Of a DNA stretch of 64,000 nt, positions 18,893 to 26,009 are shown one piece after another. The notes under the pieces are model-generated. The model worked only from the letters and a program-made list of their open reading frames with translations. It was not told where the DNA came from and did not search any database. Source of the DNA: Arcobacter sp. EP1 (GTDB lineage Bacteria; Campylobacterota; Campylobacteria; Campylobacterales; Arcobacteraceae); contig LPNY01000209.1 in NCBI GenBank assembly GCA_001655195.1, positions 1 through 64,000 of the forward strand. The letters run 5' to 3'. The stretch's first letter is position 1, and the number at the start of each line of letters is the position of its first letter. Made by a program: the position numbers and the translations under genes.

Positions 18893-19225
18893 ATGGAAAA
18901 TAGTGATAAAGTTCTTGTTCTTTTTATTGTACTAGCCTCTGCAGTCATTACATGGAAACTCGTATTTGACTTTTATAAAACAAAACTACATAAAGTTTTT
19001 TCGCATTTAATTGCAGTTGCCACATCTTCATTTATGTTTTTATCAACCATGATGCTGTTTGTACCAGAAAACTATCAACGAGGGGCTGGTCCAGATGTAG
19101 AGTTTTCTATTATGTCATTAGTTACTGTTGTTGTTATGGTATTTGCTATTTATCTTTTCTTTAAATATATTCCGCAAAGTAACGGTAAAAAAGAAGAAGC
19201 ACAAACTAAAAAATCAAAAAAATAA
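18893..19225 (+). CDS. Small membrane protein, unknown
   Basis: A 110-residue protein with about three hydrophobic stretches (residues 7-25, 40-60 and 70-92) and a lysine-rich, soluble C terminus. AAAAGG lies upstream of the ATG. It is followed after 1 bp by two smaller membrane proteins, so the three probably form an operon. I recognise no family motif and give no function. Confidence 0.65.
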   Translation: MENSDKVLVLFIVLASAVITWKLVFDFYKTKLHKVFSHLIAVATSSFMFLSTMMLFVPENYQRGAGPDVEFSIMSLVTVVVMVFAIYLFFKYIPQSNGKKEEAQTKKSKK

Positions 19226-19226
19226 T

Positions 19227-19397
19227 ATGTTTTTAATGCCCACAAGTAAGCCATGGTTAATCTTTTTTATCACGGTTATCTTGATCGGTGTTATTCTTGA
19301 ACATTTTGAAATTATGAGAACAAGAGAAGTTGTCGGAATAGGAACACTCCTTTTTGTTCTCATCTTTATAATTAAACGAAAAAAAATCAAAAGATAA
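19227..19397 (+). CDS. Small two-helix membrane protein, first tandem copy
   Basis: A 56-residue frame beginning at ATG 19227, 1 bp after the previous stop; an in-frame ATG at 19236 is also possible. It has two hydrophobic segments, FFITVILIGVILEHF and VGIGTLLFVLIFII, separated by a polar turn, and a KRKKIKR tail. The next gene has the same plan and similar residues, so the two look like an ancient tandem duplication. Function unknown. Confidence 0.55.
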   Translation: MFLMPTSKPWLIFFITVILIGVILEHFEIMRTREVVGIGTLLFVLIFIIKRKKIKR

Positions 19398-19398
19398 A

Positions 19399-19593
19399 AT
19401 GTTTTCTCTTATTACAAAAAGTAAAAAACTTCTTTTTTTCTTCATTACCATTATTCTTCTTGGTATTATTTCTGAATACTTAAATCTCTTGCCCGCTGAA
19501 AAGTTCATTGGCATTTGTATACTTATTGCCATTACATTTTTTGTTGTCAAAAGTATACTCATAGGTCACTGTTCAAATGAGGAAAAAGATTAA
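19399..19593 (+). CDS. Small two-helix membrane protein, second tandem copy
   Basis: A 64-residue protein starting 1 bp after the previous stop. FFFITIILLGIISEYL and FIGICILIAITFFVV align with the two helices of the preceding protein, including the acidic residue at the end of helix 1 and a central polar turn. The tail (GHCSNEEKD) is acidic rather than basic. It ends just before a Fur-box-like site that belongs to the next operon. Function unknown. Confidence 0.6.
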   Translation: MFSLITKSKKLLFFFITIILLGIISEYLNLLPAEKFIGICILIAITFFVVKSILIGHCSNEEKD

Positions 19594-19609
19594 TTTATTG
19601 ATATTACTC

Positions 19610-19639
19610 AATGATAATTAATATCATTTTCATTATAAT
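19610..19639 (+). promoter_or_regulatory. Fur box and -10 element of the ABC-NnrS operon
   Basis: AATGATAATTAATATCATT at 19610-19628 is a near-perfect palindrome matching the Fur consensus, and a TATAAT -10 follows at 19634-19639, about 30 bases before the substrate-binding protein gene. Iron repression of the operon is inferred from this. Confidence 0.75.
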
Positions 19640-19668
19640 ACCCTAAAAATTAACTTTAGGATTTATAC

Positions 19669-20646
19669 ATGAGAAAAATTCTTTTCGTTTTTGTCTTTAC
19701 ATCTCTTTTATTTGCTAATGAAAAACTGGACAAAATTACCTTTGGTGGTCCTTTTGCTTCCGTATCACACCCTTTCTTTCATATGATAGAAACCAACGCA
19801 TTGTCTGATATTGCAAAAAAAGTTGAGTTTAAACTATGGAAAAACCCCGATGAACTTCGAGCACTAGTACTCAATGGGGATGTTAACTTTATGGCAATTC
19901 CAACCAATGTAGCAGCTAACCTACACAACAAAGAACAACAAATCAAACTACTAAACGTTTCGGTTTGGGGAATCTTGGGAATGATTAGCCGAGATAAAAA
20001 TATAAAGTCACTAAAAGATTTTAAAGGCAAAGAAATTGCCATTCCTTTTCGTGCAGATATGCCTGATATCGTTTTTGAAGAGATCTTAAAAGCTCAAGGA
20101 TTAAAGCCTAAAAAAGATTTTAAGCTACGTTATCTTTCAAGCCCTATTGATGCCATGCAAATGCTTATCATGCGTCGAGTTGATCATGCACTTTTAGCAG
20201 AACCTGCTATTTCTATTGCATTACGTAAAACCAAATCATTTCCAATCAAACTTGTCGCCCCTGATTTATATCGAAGTGTAAACTTACAAGAAGAGTGGGC
20301 AGAAGTTTTTAAAACTGAAGCTAAACTACCCCAAGCAGGAATTGCAGTTTTAGGTGAAACAGTTAGTAAAGCTCAAATCATTGAACGATTTGAACAAGAG
20401 TATCAAAAATCTTTACAATGGTACAAAGATAACCCAAAAGAAGCAGGAGAACTAGCAGCAAAGAATTTAAAAATGCTAGATGCAAATGGAGTAGCTGACT
20501 CAATTGAGCACACTAACCTAGATTATGTAAAAGCACAAGATGCCAAAGAAGATTTAAAAGACTTTTTTGAGATTTTACATAAAAGTAATCCAAAAACCAT
20601 CGGTGGGAAACTTCCCACCAGTGATTTCTACTATAAAGCAAATTAA
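19669..20646 (+). CDS. ABC importer periplasmic substrate-binding protein (NMT1/SsuA-like)
   Basis: A 325-residue periplasmic protein with signal peptide (MRKILFVFVFTSLLFANE). Its body follows the NMT1/THI5/TauA fold: residues KVEFKLWKNPDELRALVLNGDVNFMAIPTN, then KSLKDFKGKEIAIPF and a hinge with MQMLIMRRVDHALLAEPA. It is the first gene of an overlapping binding protein-permease-ATPase-NnrS operon behind a Fur box. Relatives carry nitrate, taurine, sulfonates or thiamine precursors. The Fur box argues against a simple sulfur role, and the true substrate is unknown. Confidence 0.9.
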   Translation: MRKILFVFVFTSLLFANEKLDKITFGGPFASVSHPFFHMIETNALSDIAKKVEFKLWKNPDELRALVLNGDVNFMAIPTNVAANLHNKEQQIKLLNVSVWGILGMISRDKNIKSLKDFKGKEIAIPFRADMPDIVFEEILKAQGLKPKKDFKLRYLSSPIDAMQMLIMRRVDHALLAEPAISIALRKTKSFPIKLVAPDLYRSVNLQEEWAEVFKTEAKLPQAGIAVLGETVSKAQIIERFEQEYQKSLQWYKDNPKEAGELAAKNLKMLDANGVADSIEHTNLDYVKAQDAKEDLKDFFEILHKSNPKTIGGKLPTSDFYYKAN

Positions 20647-21428
20647 TGAAACTTCTCGTTAAAATTATGAAAGATTTCCCAGCTTACCTTTGGAGTGGTT
20701 GGGGAGCAATTGCTTCTATTTTACTTTTTATTGCCTTTTGGGATTTAGGGAACCAACTCTATGGGAATCTCGTACTTCCTAGCCCTAAAGAGACTTTTAT
20801 TACTCTATACAATATGCTACATGATGAGATGGTTTGGAATGATATGTTTCTTACTATTAAACGAGCCCTTATTGGCTTTGGTATCTCTTTAGTAATTGGG
20901 TCAACACTAGGTCTTCTTGCAGGACTATTTGTAACAGCATCCATGATGAGTCGACCTATTGTAACCATTTTAGTAGGTATGCCACCTATTGCTTGGATTG
21001 TTTTAGCAATGATTTGGTTTGGAATGAGTGATATGACTGTTATATTTACGGTAACCGTTGCTTCCTTTCCTATTATTTTTATAGGTGCTTTACAAGGAAC
21101 GCGAACATTAGAGGGTGATTTAAAAGAGATGGCTGATAGTTTTCATTTACCATTTCATATGAAACTTTTTGATTTATATTTTCCTCATATTTTTTCTTAT
21201 ATTTTTCCATCATGGGTAAGTGCCCTTGGAATGTCTTGGAAAATTGTTGTAATGGCAGAACTATTATCCGCAAATGACGGTATAGGTGCTGCATTAGCCA
21301 TTGCACGAAGTCAATTGGATACACCAACGGCACTTGCTCTTGTAGTTATTATGATTGGTTCACTTTTACTTATTGAATATGTTGTTTTAGAACCTTTAAA
21401 AAGGGAGGTTGAACTATGGAGAGAGTAG
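20646..21428 (+). CDS. ABC importer permease (TauC/SsuC-like)
   Basis: A 260-residue inner-membrane permease with about six hydrophobic helices. The cytoplasmic coupling loop of the family is visible around residue 150 (GTRTLEGDLKEMADSF). Its start overlaps the stop of the binding-protein gene and its end overlaps the ATPase gene by 13 bp, so translation is probably coupled. It forms the membrane channel of the importer with the ATPase at 21416-22165. Confidence 0.92.
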   Translation: MKLLVKIMKDFPAYLWSGWGAIASILLFIAFWDLGNQLYGNLVLPSPKETFITLYNMLHDEMVWNDMFLTIKRALIGFGISLVIGSTLGLLAGLFVTASMMSRPIVTILVGMPPIAWIVLAMIWFGMSDMTVIFTVTVASFPIIFIGALQGTRTLEGDLKEMADSFHLPFHMKLFDLYFPHIFSYIFPSWVSALGMSWKIVVMAELLSANDGIGAALAIARSQLDTPTALALVVIMIGSLLLIEYVVLEPLKREVELWRE

Positions 21429-22165
21429 AAAAACTTGAACTTCAAGGGGTTTCACACTCTTTTGGATTTAGTGATATTTTAGAAGACATTAATTTTACTC
21501 TTGAAAAGGGAGAAGTTCTTTCAATTGTGGGACCTAGTGGTGGTGGAAAAACTACCCTACTACATCTTTGTGCACACCTTTTAGATTTAGAAGAAGGAAA
21601 AATCAAAAACAGTTTTGAAAGCTCTTCTTATGCCTTTCAAGAAGCACGTCTGCTTCCTTGGAAGAATGTTATTGATAATATTGCTTTAGGATTAAAAGCC
21701 AAAGGTATGAGTAAAAACAAACGAGAAGAAGAGGCAAAAAAAATTGCCCTTCGTTTTGGACTTGAAACCTCAGATTTTGAAAAATTTCCAAAAGATTTAA
21801 GTGGGGGAATGAAACAGCGTGTTTCATTTGCCCGAGCAATGGTAACCAAACCATCACTACTATTTTTAGATGAACCTTTTTCCGCATTGGATATTGGTCT
21901 TAAAAAAGAGTTACAAAGTCTACTTATTGAAACCATAGAAAAAGAGAATTTAACTGTACTTTTTATCACCCATGATTTAATGGAAGCCATAAAACTAAGT
22001 AACAAAGTAATGCTTTTAAAAGCGGATCCTGTAGGACATATTGTTGAGACCTTTAGTTATGATACACCACAAAACAAACGAGACGATACCTTTGTCTATG
22101 AACAGACTGCAAAATTACTGAGTAATAAAACAATTATTGAAACCTTTGAATTGGAGCTAAAATGA
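21416..22165 (+). CDS. ABC importer ATPase (TauB/SsuB-like)
   Basis: A 249-residue nucleotide-binding subunit. Walker A is GPSGGGKTT near residue 41, the Q-loop lies around YAFQEARLLPW, the signature is LSGGMKQRVSFARA, Walker B is LLFLDEPF, and the switch His is in FITHDLMEA. The domain is complete and typical of nitrate/sulfonate/taurine-type importers. It overlaps the permease upstream by 13 bp and the NnrS gene downstream by 4 bp. Confidence 0.94.
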   Translation: MERVEKLELQGVSHSFGFSDILEDINFTLEKGEVLSIVGPSGGGKTTLLHLCAHLLDLEEGKIKNSFESSSYAFQEARLLPWKNVIDNIALGLKAKGMSKNKREEEAKKIALRFGLETSDFEKFPKDLSGGMKQRVSFARAMVTKPSLLFLDEPFSALDIGLKKELQSLLIETIEKENLTVLFITHDLMEAIKLSNKVMLLKADPVGHIVETFSYDTPQNKRDDTFVYEQTAKLLSNKTIIETFELELK

Positions 22166-23409
22166 GTTGTGATAATAACGAACAAAAACAATACGCTACA
22201 AGTCATTACACCCACTACCCAAAAGGTGAGTTTCCACCCCTATTAGCTTACGGGTTTAGACCCATGTTTATTCTTTTAGCACCTTATATTATTATCTCTA
22301 TTTTACTGTGGGCTTTTGCATTTAGTGGATATATATCATTGGGCTTTATTGATGATTTACTTACTTGGCACATGTATGAGATGCTTTTTGGTATTGGAAC
22401 CGCAGGGATTATCGCTTTTTTCTTAACTGGAGCGCCAGAACTCTTTCCAGGAACGGTACCAATTGTTGGTCGTCATTTAGTTTATATTATAGGTCTTTGG
22501 GCAATTGGTCGTATTAGTTTTTGGTTTATGGACTTTTTAGGTGTATTTTTTGTTGCACTCACAAATATTCCATTGATTATTTGGATAACCCTTTTAGTGG
22601 TTAAGCCTGTTGTATTAGATCCAAAACGCCGTCATATATCCCTTGCTTATATGCTAATCATTTTAATCGCTATTCAAGTTTGGTTCTTTTTAAGCGCAGC
22701 TTCATTTATTGAAACCTCTACTATAGAAATCCTCAAAGTTGCTCTAGGCGCATTTACAGTTTTAGAACTAGTTGCATTAAGACGAGTTAATATGGAAGCT
22801 ATTAATGAACTACTCACCGATGAAGGAATTGATGAGACTTTTTATTCACGCTCTCCTCGGTATAATTTAGCTATATTTTGTATCACCCTTTATACAGCAG
22901 TGGAATTCTTTTTTCCATCAAATTCAATTCTTGGTTATCTTGCTCTTGCAAGTGCAGCATCAGTTTTAGGAATACTCAATGACTTTATTTTAAAAGACCA
23001 TAATATATTACTTAAACCTTTTGTTATGTATATGATGAGTATCTTAGTATTGCTTGCTTTAGGTTATGGATTTATAGGATATGATTATTTAAATGATGAG
23101 ATTAATGCACTCAATCACTTCAGACACTTTTTAACAACAGGGGTATTTGGATTGGTTTTTTATTTAGTTATGATTATTGTCTCAACAGTTCATACAGGAC
23201 GTCATATCTTTACAAACTTTTGGACAACGCTCGGTGTTATTTTGATTATTTTAGCAACCTTCATACGAAGTTTTATTCCTTATTATGAGGCATATACGAT
23301 GGAAGCATATATCATTTCATCTATTTTATGGACTATTCCATTTATTATCTATATGAAAATATTCTTTCCTTTTTTACTTAAAAAAAGAGCTGATGGAATT
23401 CCAGGATAG
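22162..23409 (+). CDS. nnrS: NnrS family haem/copper membrane protein
   Basis: A 415-residue polytopic membrane protein of the NnrS family with about 12 hydrophobic helices. NnrS proteins are haem- and copper-containing and protect against nitrosative stress, partly by sparing iron pools from NO damage. Conserved family features visible are the N-terminal YGFRPMFIL segment, TWHMYEMLFGIGTAGIIAFFLTGAPE and the His-bearing HTGRHIF near the C terminus. It is the fourth gene of the Fur-box ABC operon (4-bp overlap), which suggests that the imported substrate and NO/iron stress are linked. Such a partnership is inferred only from the operon. Confidence 0.9.
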   Translation: MSCDNNEQKQYATSHYTHYPKGEFPPLLAYGFRPMFILLAPYIIISILLWAFAFSGYISLGFIDDLLTWHMYEMLFGIGTAGIIAFFLTGAPELFPGTVPIVGRHLVYIIGLWAIGRISFWFMDFLGVFFVALTNIPLIIWITLLVVKPVVLDPKRRHISLAYMLIILIAIQVWFFLSAASFIETSTIEILKVALGAFTVLELVALRRVNMEAINELLTDEGIDETFYSRSPRYNLAIFCITLYTAVEFFFPSNSILGYLALASAASVLGILNDFILKDHNILLKPFVMYMMSILVLLALGYGFIGYDYLNDEINALNHFRHFLTTGVFGLVFYLVMIIVSTVHTGRHIFTNFWTTLGVILIILATFIRSFIPYYEAYTMEAYIISSILWTIPFIIYMKIFFPFLLKKRADGIPG

Positions 23410-23437
23410 GATAGAGAGTAAAACTTTCTATCCTATC
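23405..23437 (+). terminator. Terminator of the ABC-NnrS operon
   Basis: An 11-bp perfect stem, GATAGGATAGA / TCTATCCTATC, overlaps the nnrS stop codon and is followed by TTCTTCT. Confidence 0.75.
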
Positions 23438-23479
23438 TTCTTCTAACTAAATCATTTAAAAATTCTCATTTGAAAGCAT

Positions 23480-23542
23480 ATTGATAATAAATATCAATTA
23501 ACTTTAAGTTTTTATGTGTATACTTTGATAATTATTATCAAT
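23480..23542 (+). promoter_or_regulatory. Two Fur boxes before the two small genes
   Basis: ATTGATAATAAATATCAAT (23480-23498) and TTTGATAATTATTATCAAT (23524-23542) are both strong palindromes of the Fur type. The second ends 17 bases before the ATG at 23560. Confidence 0.75.
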
Positions 23543-23559
23543 AAAGAAAAGGAATATCA

Positions 23560-23760
23560 ATGAGTGAATTATTAGTCAACAAATTAAATACGTTTCAAAC
23601 TTTTAAAGTTGATTCTAGAAAGAAGAGTATTATCAATTTGAACTGCGCTAAAAGCGTTAACTTTGACGATTTTTTTGAGATTTCTCATATATTAGATTCA
23701 TCTTATTTAAATTATAGGGTTGATGATAAACTCAATATCATTGTACTGGGGAAAAAATGA
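23560..23760 (+). CDS. Fur-linked 66-residue protein, unknown
   Basis: A soluble 66-residue protein (starts MSELLVNKLNTF, ends LNIIVLGKK) with AAAAGG before the ATG and two Fur boxes in its promoter. The final part (SYLNYRVDDKLNIIVLGKK) has the beta-strand look of the haemin-uptake HemP tail, but the diagnostic residues are not convincing, so I leave it unnamed. It overlaps the next small gene by 4 bp (ATGA). Expression under iron limitation is inferred. Confidence 0.65.
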   Translation: MSELLVNKLNTFQTFKVDSRKKSIINLNCAKSVNFDDFFEISHILDSSYLNYRVDDKLNIIVLGKK

Positions 23761-23933
23761 GTACTCATAAAAAATATCTTGATTTTGAGACTTTACAAAT
23801 ACAGTTTAATGAACTCAAAATGGAACTACTCATTGAAGAGAATGAGATTAGAAAAGTAAAAACTAATGATTCCTCAATACAAAACTCAAAACATAGCTAC
23901 GAAAAAAATCAAAAAGACAATAGAAAACAGTAA
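23757..23933 (+). CDS. Fur-linked 58-residue helical protein, unknown
   Basis: A 58-codon frame starting with an ATGA overlap with the previous stop. The first 35 residues form a strongly amphipathic, glutamate- and leucine-rich helix (QFNELKMELLIEENEIRK). The rest is polar and low in complexity (Asn, Lys, Ser, Gln). No membrane segment is seen. Tight coupling to the 66-residue gene and the codon pattern argue that it is real. Function unknown. Confidence 0.55.
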   Translation: MSTHKKYLDFETLQIQFNELKMELLIEENEIRKVKTNDSSIQNSKHSYEKNQKDNRKQ

Positions 23934-23951
23934 AAAATAACCGTAAACATT

Positions 23952-24008
23952 AATATTGATAATTCTTATCAATATTAAGTTTCTTTTAAATTAATATTGA
24001 TTATCATT
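23952..24008 (+). promoter_or_regulatory. Fur boxes before the porin gene
   Basis: An 11-bp perfect inverted repeat (AATATTGATAA / TTATCAATATT) with a 3-base centre occupies 23952-23976, and a partial copy, TATTGATTATCATT, lies at 23995-24008. The first is the best palindrome of this type in the window. Confidence 0.75.
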
Positions 24009-24063
24009 CCAGTTCGAACAAATAATCTTACGTCTCCTAAGGTTATATAAATAAAGGAAAACA

Positions 24064-25170
24064 ATGACAAAAAAACTAAGTTTAGTAACAAGTGCTTTAC
24101 TAATTACATCAAGTGCTGCTTTCGCGGATTCAAATTCAATCAAAGAAGCATTCGCAAATGGTTCAACTTCTGGTGATTTATCTGTTTATACAGAAAAAGG
24201 TACGACTACAGGATCTGCAGATTCTGGATTTACTGCAGGTTCAGTTGGCGTAAACTATGAAACAGATTCATTTAATGGATTCAGTGTATCATTAGGTTTT
24301 AGAGGAAACCATGAACTTGGTGAAGAGAAAGAGAATGATTACGAGGGAAATCATGAAAACAGTAGTATCGTGCATACTGCGGCAATTAAATATGCAAATG
24401 ATGACTTCTCTATCTCTGCTGGTAGACAAGAAATTGACCTAGAGTGGTTAGGTGATTACAATGAAGGTGTAGTAGTTGGTATTACAGCTATTCCTGATAC
24501 AACAGTTGTACTTGGATATACAAATAGACAAGCTGCAATTGCAGAAGATGAAAGTAAAAACTTTGCTAGATTTGATCACTATGATGGAAGTAAAACACAA
24601 GCATACGTTGCAGACGTAAAATACGAAGGTTTCGAAAATACATTAGTAAACCCATACTATTACACAGCTGATGGTATTGCTAATTACTATGGATTAAAAG
24701 TTGAGTACAATAATGATATGTTTGGAATCACTGGACAATTTGCATCAAGTTCTGAAGATAACCCAGCAAACAAAGATGGTGAAATTATCGGAGTTGAAGC
24801 AAGAGCTAACGTAGCTGGTTTTGCATTAGCACTTGGACATATTGCAACTGATTCTAAAGGTGGTGTAGGTTCAATCACTGCATTAGGTGAAAATATCTCT
24901 CCAACAGAAGAGATTGATGATCAAGTATATGGTACAGATGCATCTTCAACATATGGTTCAATTGGTTATACAATTGCTGACATTGAGTTAGGAGCACTTT
25001 ACGTAGATACAGAGTATTTAGATACGACTAAAAAAGATGCAAATGAATTAACACTTACAGCAGGATACAATATTACTGAAGAGTTAGCACTATCTCTTAG
25101 ATTCACAGATTACGAAGTGGATAACGTAGATTCAGATAAAATTGCAGCTAGCATTGTATACTCTTTCTAA
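24064..25170 (+). CDS. Outer-membrane porin (beta-barrel)
   Basis: A 368-residue outer-membrane protein. A signal peptide of about 21 residues (MTKKLSLVTSALL...AFA) is followed by alternating beta-strand segments rich in Gly, Tyr, Asn and acidic loops. It ends in a strand with terminal phenylalanine (KIAASIVYSF), the usual outer-membrane assembly signal. The size and Campylobacterota context fit a general or iron-regulated porin rather than a TonB receptor, which would be twice as long and carry a plug. Fur boxes lie upstream and a hairpin terminator downstream. The substrate is unknown; a role in permeability under iron limitation is inferred. Confidence 0.88.
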   Translation: MTKKLSLVTSALLITSSAAFADSNSIKEAFANGSTSGDLSVYTEKGTTTGSADSGFTAGSVGVNYETDSFNGFSVSLGFRGNHELGEEKENDYEGNHENSSIVHTAAIKYANDDFSISAGRQEIDLEWLGDYNEGVVVGITAIPDTTVVLGYTNRQAAIAEDESKNFARFDHYDGSKTQAYVADVKYEGFENTLVNPYYYTADGIANYYGLKVEYNNDMFGITGQFASSSEDNPANKDGEIIGVEARANVAGFALALGHIATDSKGGVGSITALGENISPTEEIDDQVYGTDASSTYGSIGYTIADIELGALYVDTEYLDTTKKDANELTLTAGYNITEELALSLRFTDYEVDNVDSDKIAASIVYSF

Positions 25171-25191
25171 ACTTAGTATTTAACAATCTAT

Positions 25192-25227
25192 CAAAAAGGG
25201 AAACATTAAATTGTTTTCCTTTTTTTA
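25192..25227 (+). terminator. Terminator of the porin gene
   Basis: The inverted repeat AGGGAAACA / TGTTTTCCT (one G-U pair) is followed by seven T residues, about 25 bases past the porin stop. Confidence 0.8.
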
Positions 25228-25254
25228 TACATAAAAAGAAAAAGAATTAAAATT

Positions 25255-25308
25255 TATTGATAACAACTATCAATATTAATATATCTCTAAGTTTATTTCC
25301 ATTATAAT
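25255..25308 (+). promoter_or_regulatory. Fur box and -10 of a candidate small RNA
   Basis: TATTGATAACAACTATCAATA (25255-25275) is a Fur-type inverted repeat, and TATAAT at 25303-25308 is a consensus -10. No credible start codon with a ribosome site follows before a strong terminator, so the promoter probably drives a non-coding RNA. Confidence 0.6.
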
Positions 25309-25314
25309 TTTTCC

Positions 25315-25493
25315 AGTGATTTCAAGAGTGGCATCTAGAATCATCTTCTAAATACTCAAGGTAAGATTAACCAGCGGCATTGTTTAATCTTCATCTTAAT
25401 CCTTGTAGTTCTATACTGCCATATACAACAACAATCTTGAGTATTTAACTCCTAACTAAACGAAGAAGTGAAGCAATTCACTTCTTTTTTTTT
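25315..25493 (+). ncRNA. Candidate Fur-controlled structured small RNA
   Basis: A segment of about 180 nt between an apparent promoter and an intrinsic terminator (25463-25493: ten perfect pairs, AAGAAGTGAA / TTCACTTCTT, a GCAA loop, then nine T). Inside it, AAATACTCAAG (25350-25360) and CTTGAGTATTT (25436-25446) are perfect 11-bp complements that close a domain. Within that domain AAGATTAA / TTAATCTT and TTGTA / TACAA form further stems, giving a multi-branch fold. The only frame noticed starts with GTG, has 11 codons and lacks a ribosome site. By position and Fur box it could be an iron-responsive sRNA. It does not match tmRNA, SRP RNA or RNase P motifs. Ends are estimates. Confidence 0.6.
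25463..25493 (+). terminator. Strong intrinsic terminator of the candidate sRNA
   Basis: A 10-bp perfect stem with a GNRA-type GCAA loop, followed by nine T residues. It separates the RNA unit from the next Fur-box promoter. Confidence 0.85.
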
Positions 25494-25515
25494 GCACTTT
25501 TTTTCTTAAAACTTT

Positions 25516-25588
25516 ATGATATTCATTATCAATATTAATATAGAATTAAGATTACTTCATGTAGTATACTAATAACGATTATCAATAA
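25516..25588 (+). promoter_or_regulatory. Fur boxes of the DUF2325-flavodoxin operon
   Basis: ATGATATTCATTATCAAT (25516-25533) and AATAACGATTATCAAT near 25571-25586 are Fur-type sites; the second ends 12 bases before the leader ATG at 25599. Confidence 0.7.
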
Positions 25589-25598
25589 GGGAGCAAAT

Positions 25599-25667
25599 AT
25601 GCATTTATTTGAAATTGACGTTCAGAATAAAAAAGATTTAATTAAACCTACTGGGTGTACTTGTTAA
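25599..25667 (+). CDS. 22-residue leader microprotein ending in Cys-Thr-Cys
   Basis: A short frame of 22 codons (starts MHLFEID, ends KPTGCTC) with a very good ribosome site, AAGGGAG, seven bases before the ATG. It directly follows a Fur box. Its stop TAA is part of the TAAGGAG that serves as the ribosome site of the next gene, so its translation could control DUF2325 translation. The two cysteine codons just before the stop are what one expects of a cysteine- or metal-responsive leader, or of a small metal-binding or modified peptide. This is inference; no family is recognised. Confidence 0.55.
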   Translation: MHLFEIDVQNKKDLIKPTGCTC

Positions 25668-25676
25668 GGAGTAAAT

Positions 25677-26009
25677 ATGAGTGTTTTAGTTATTGGTGCA
25701 GATAAGATTAACCCTATAGCAGATATGTTAAGAAGTCTTGGAGCGACTGCTATAAATCACTGGGATGCACGAAAAAAGTCCTCAGCTCCAAAGAAAAAGA
25801 TTCCACAAGATACGGACTGTATTGTTATGTTAACTTCGTTCTTGAATCACAATACAATGGCCAAATACAAAGCACAAGCAAAAAAGCAAAATATTCCATT
25901 TGTATGTGCAAAAAGAAGTGTTTCTTGTGTGTATGATGAGTATGTAAAAGTAATGAATATTAAAGATTGTAGCCAATGTTACGCAAACTGTGGAGAAAAA
26001 AATGCATAA
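25677..26009 (+). CDS. DUF2325 protein (Cj1384c-like)
   Basis: A 110-residue DUF2325 protein. The N terminus has the family pattern VLVIGADKINPIADMLRSLGA...HWDARK, a small Rossmann-like start, and a lysine-rich loop follows. The C terminus carries a cysteine group, KDCSQCYANCGEK, able to bind metal or an Fe-S cluster. In C. jejuni the equivalent gene Cj1384c lies with Cj1383c and fldA and is reported to respond to iron through Fur, which agrees with the Fur boxes here. Its stop overlaps the next gene's start. The biochemical role of DUF2325 is not established. Confidence 0.85.
   Translation: MSVLVIGADKINPIADMLRSLGATAINHWDARKKSSAPKKKIPQDTDCIVMLTSFLNHNTMAKYKAQAKKQNIPFVCAKRSVSCVYDEYVKVMNIKDCSQCYANCGEKNA

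Noticed and set aside
21637-22005. A 122-codon minus-strand frame opposite the ABC ATPase.
   Set aside because: It lies wholly inside a well-supported gene, has no ribosome site and a serine/leucine-rich composition typical of the antisense of coding DNA.
23560-23760. The Fur-linked 66-residue protein as haemin-uptake protein HemP.
   Set aside because: Only a vague tail resemblance (YRVDDKLNIIVLGKK); the conserved HemP pattern is not met and no haem receptor or hmu genes are nearby.
25315-25493. The structured RNA as 6S RNA, SRP RNA, RNase P or a known riboswitch.
   Set aside because: No SRP GGAAG/GCAGCC tetraloop core, no RNase P conserved core, and the multi-branch fold with a strong terminator does not look like the long 6S hairpin. 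It has its own terminator before a separate promoter, which argues against a riboswitch for the next gene.
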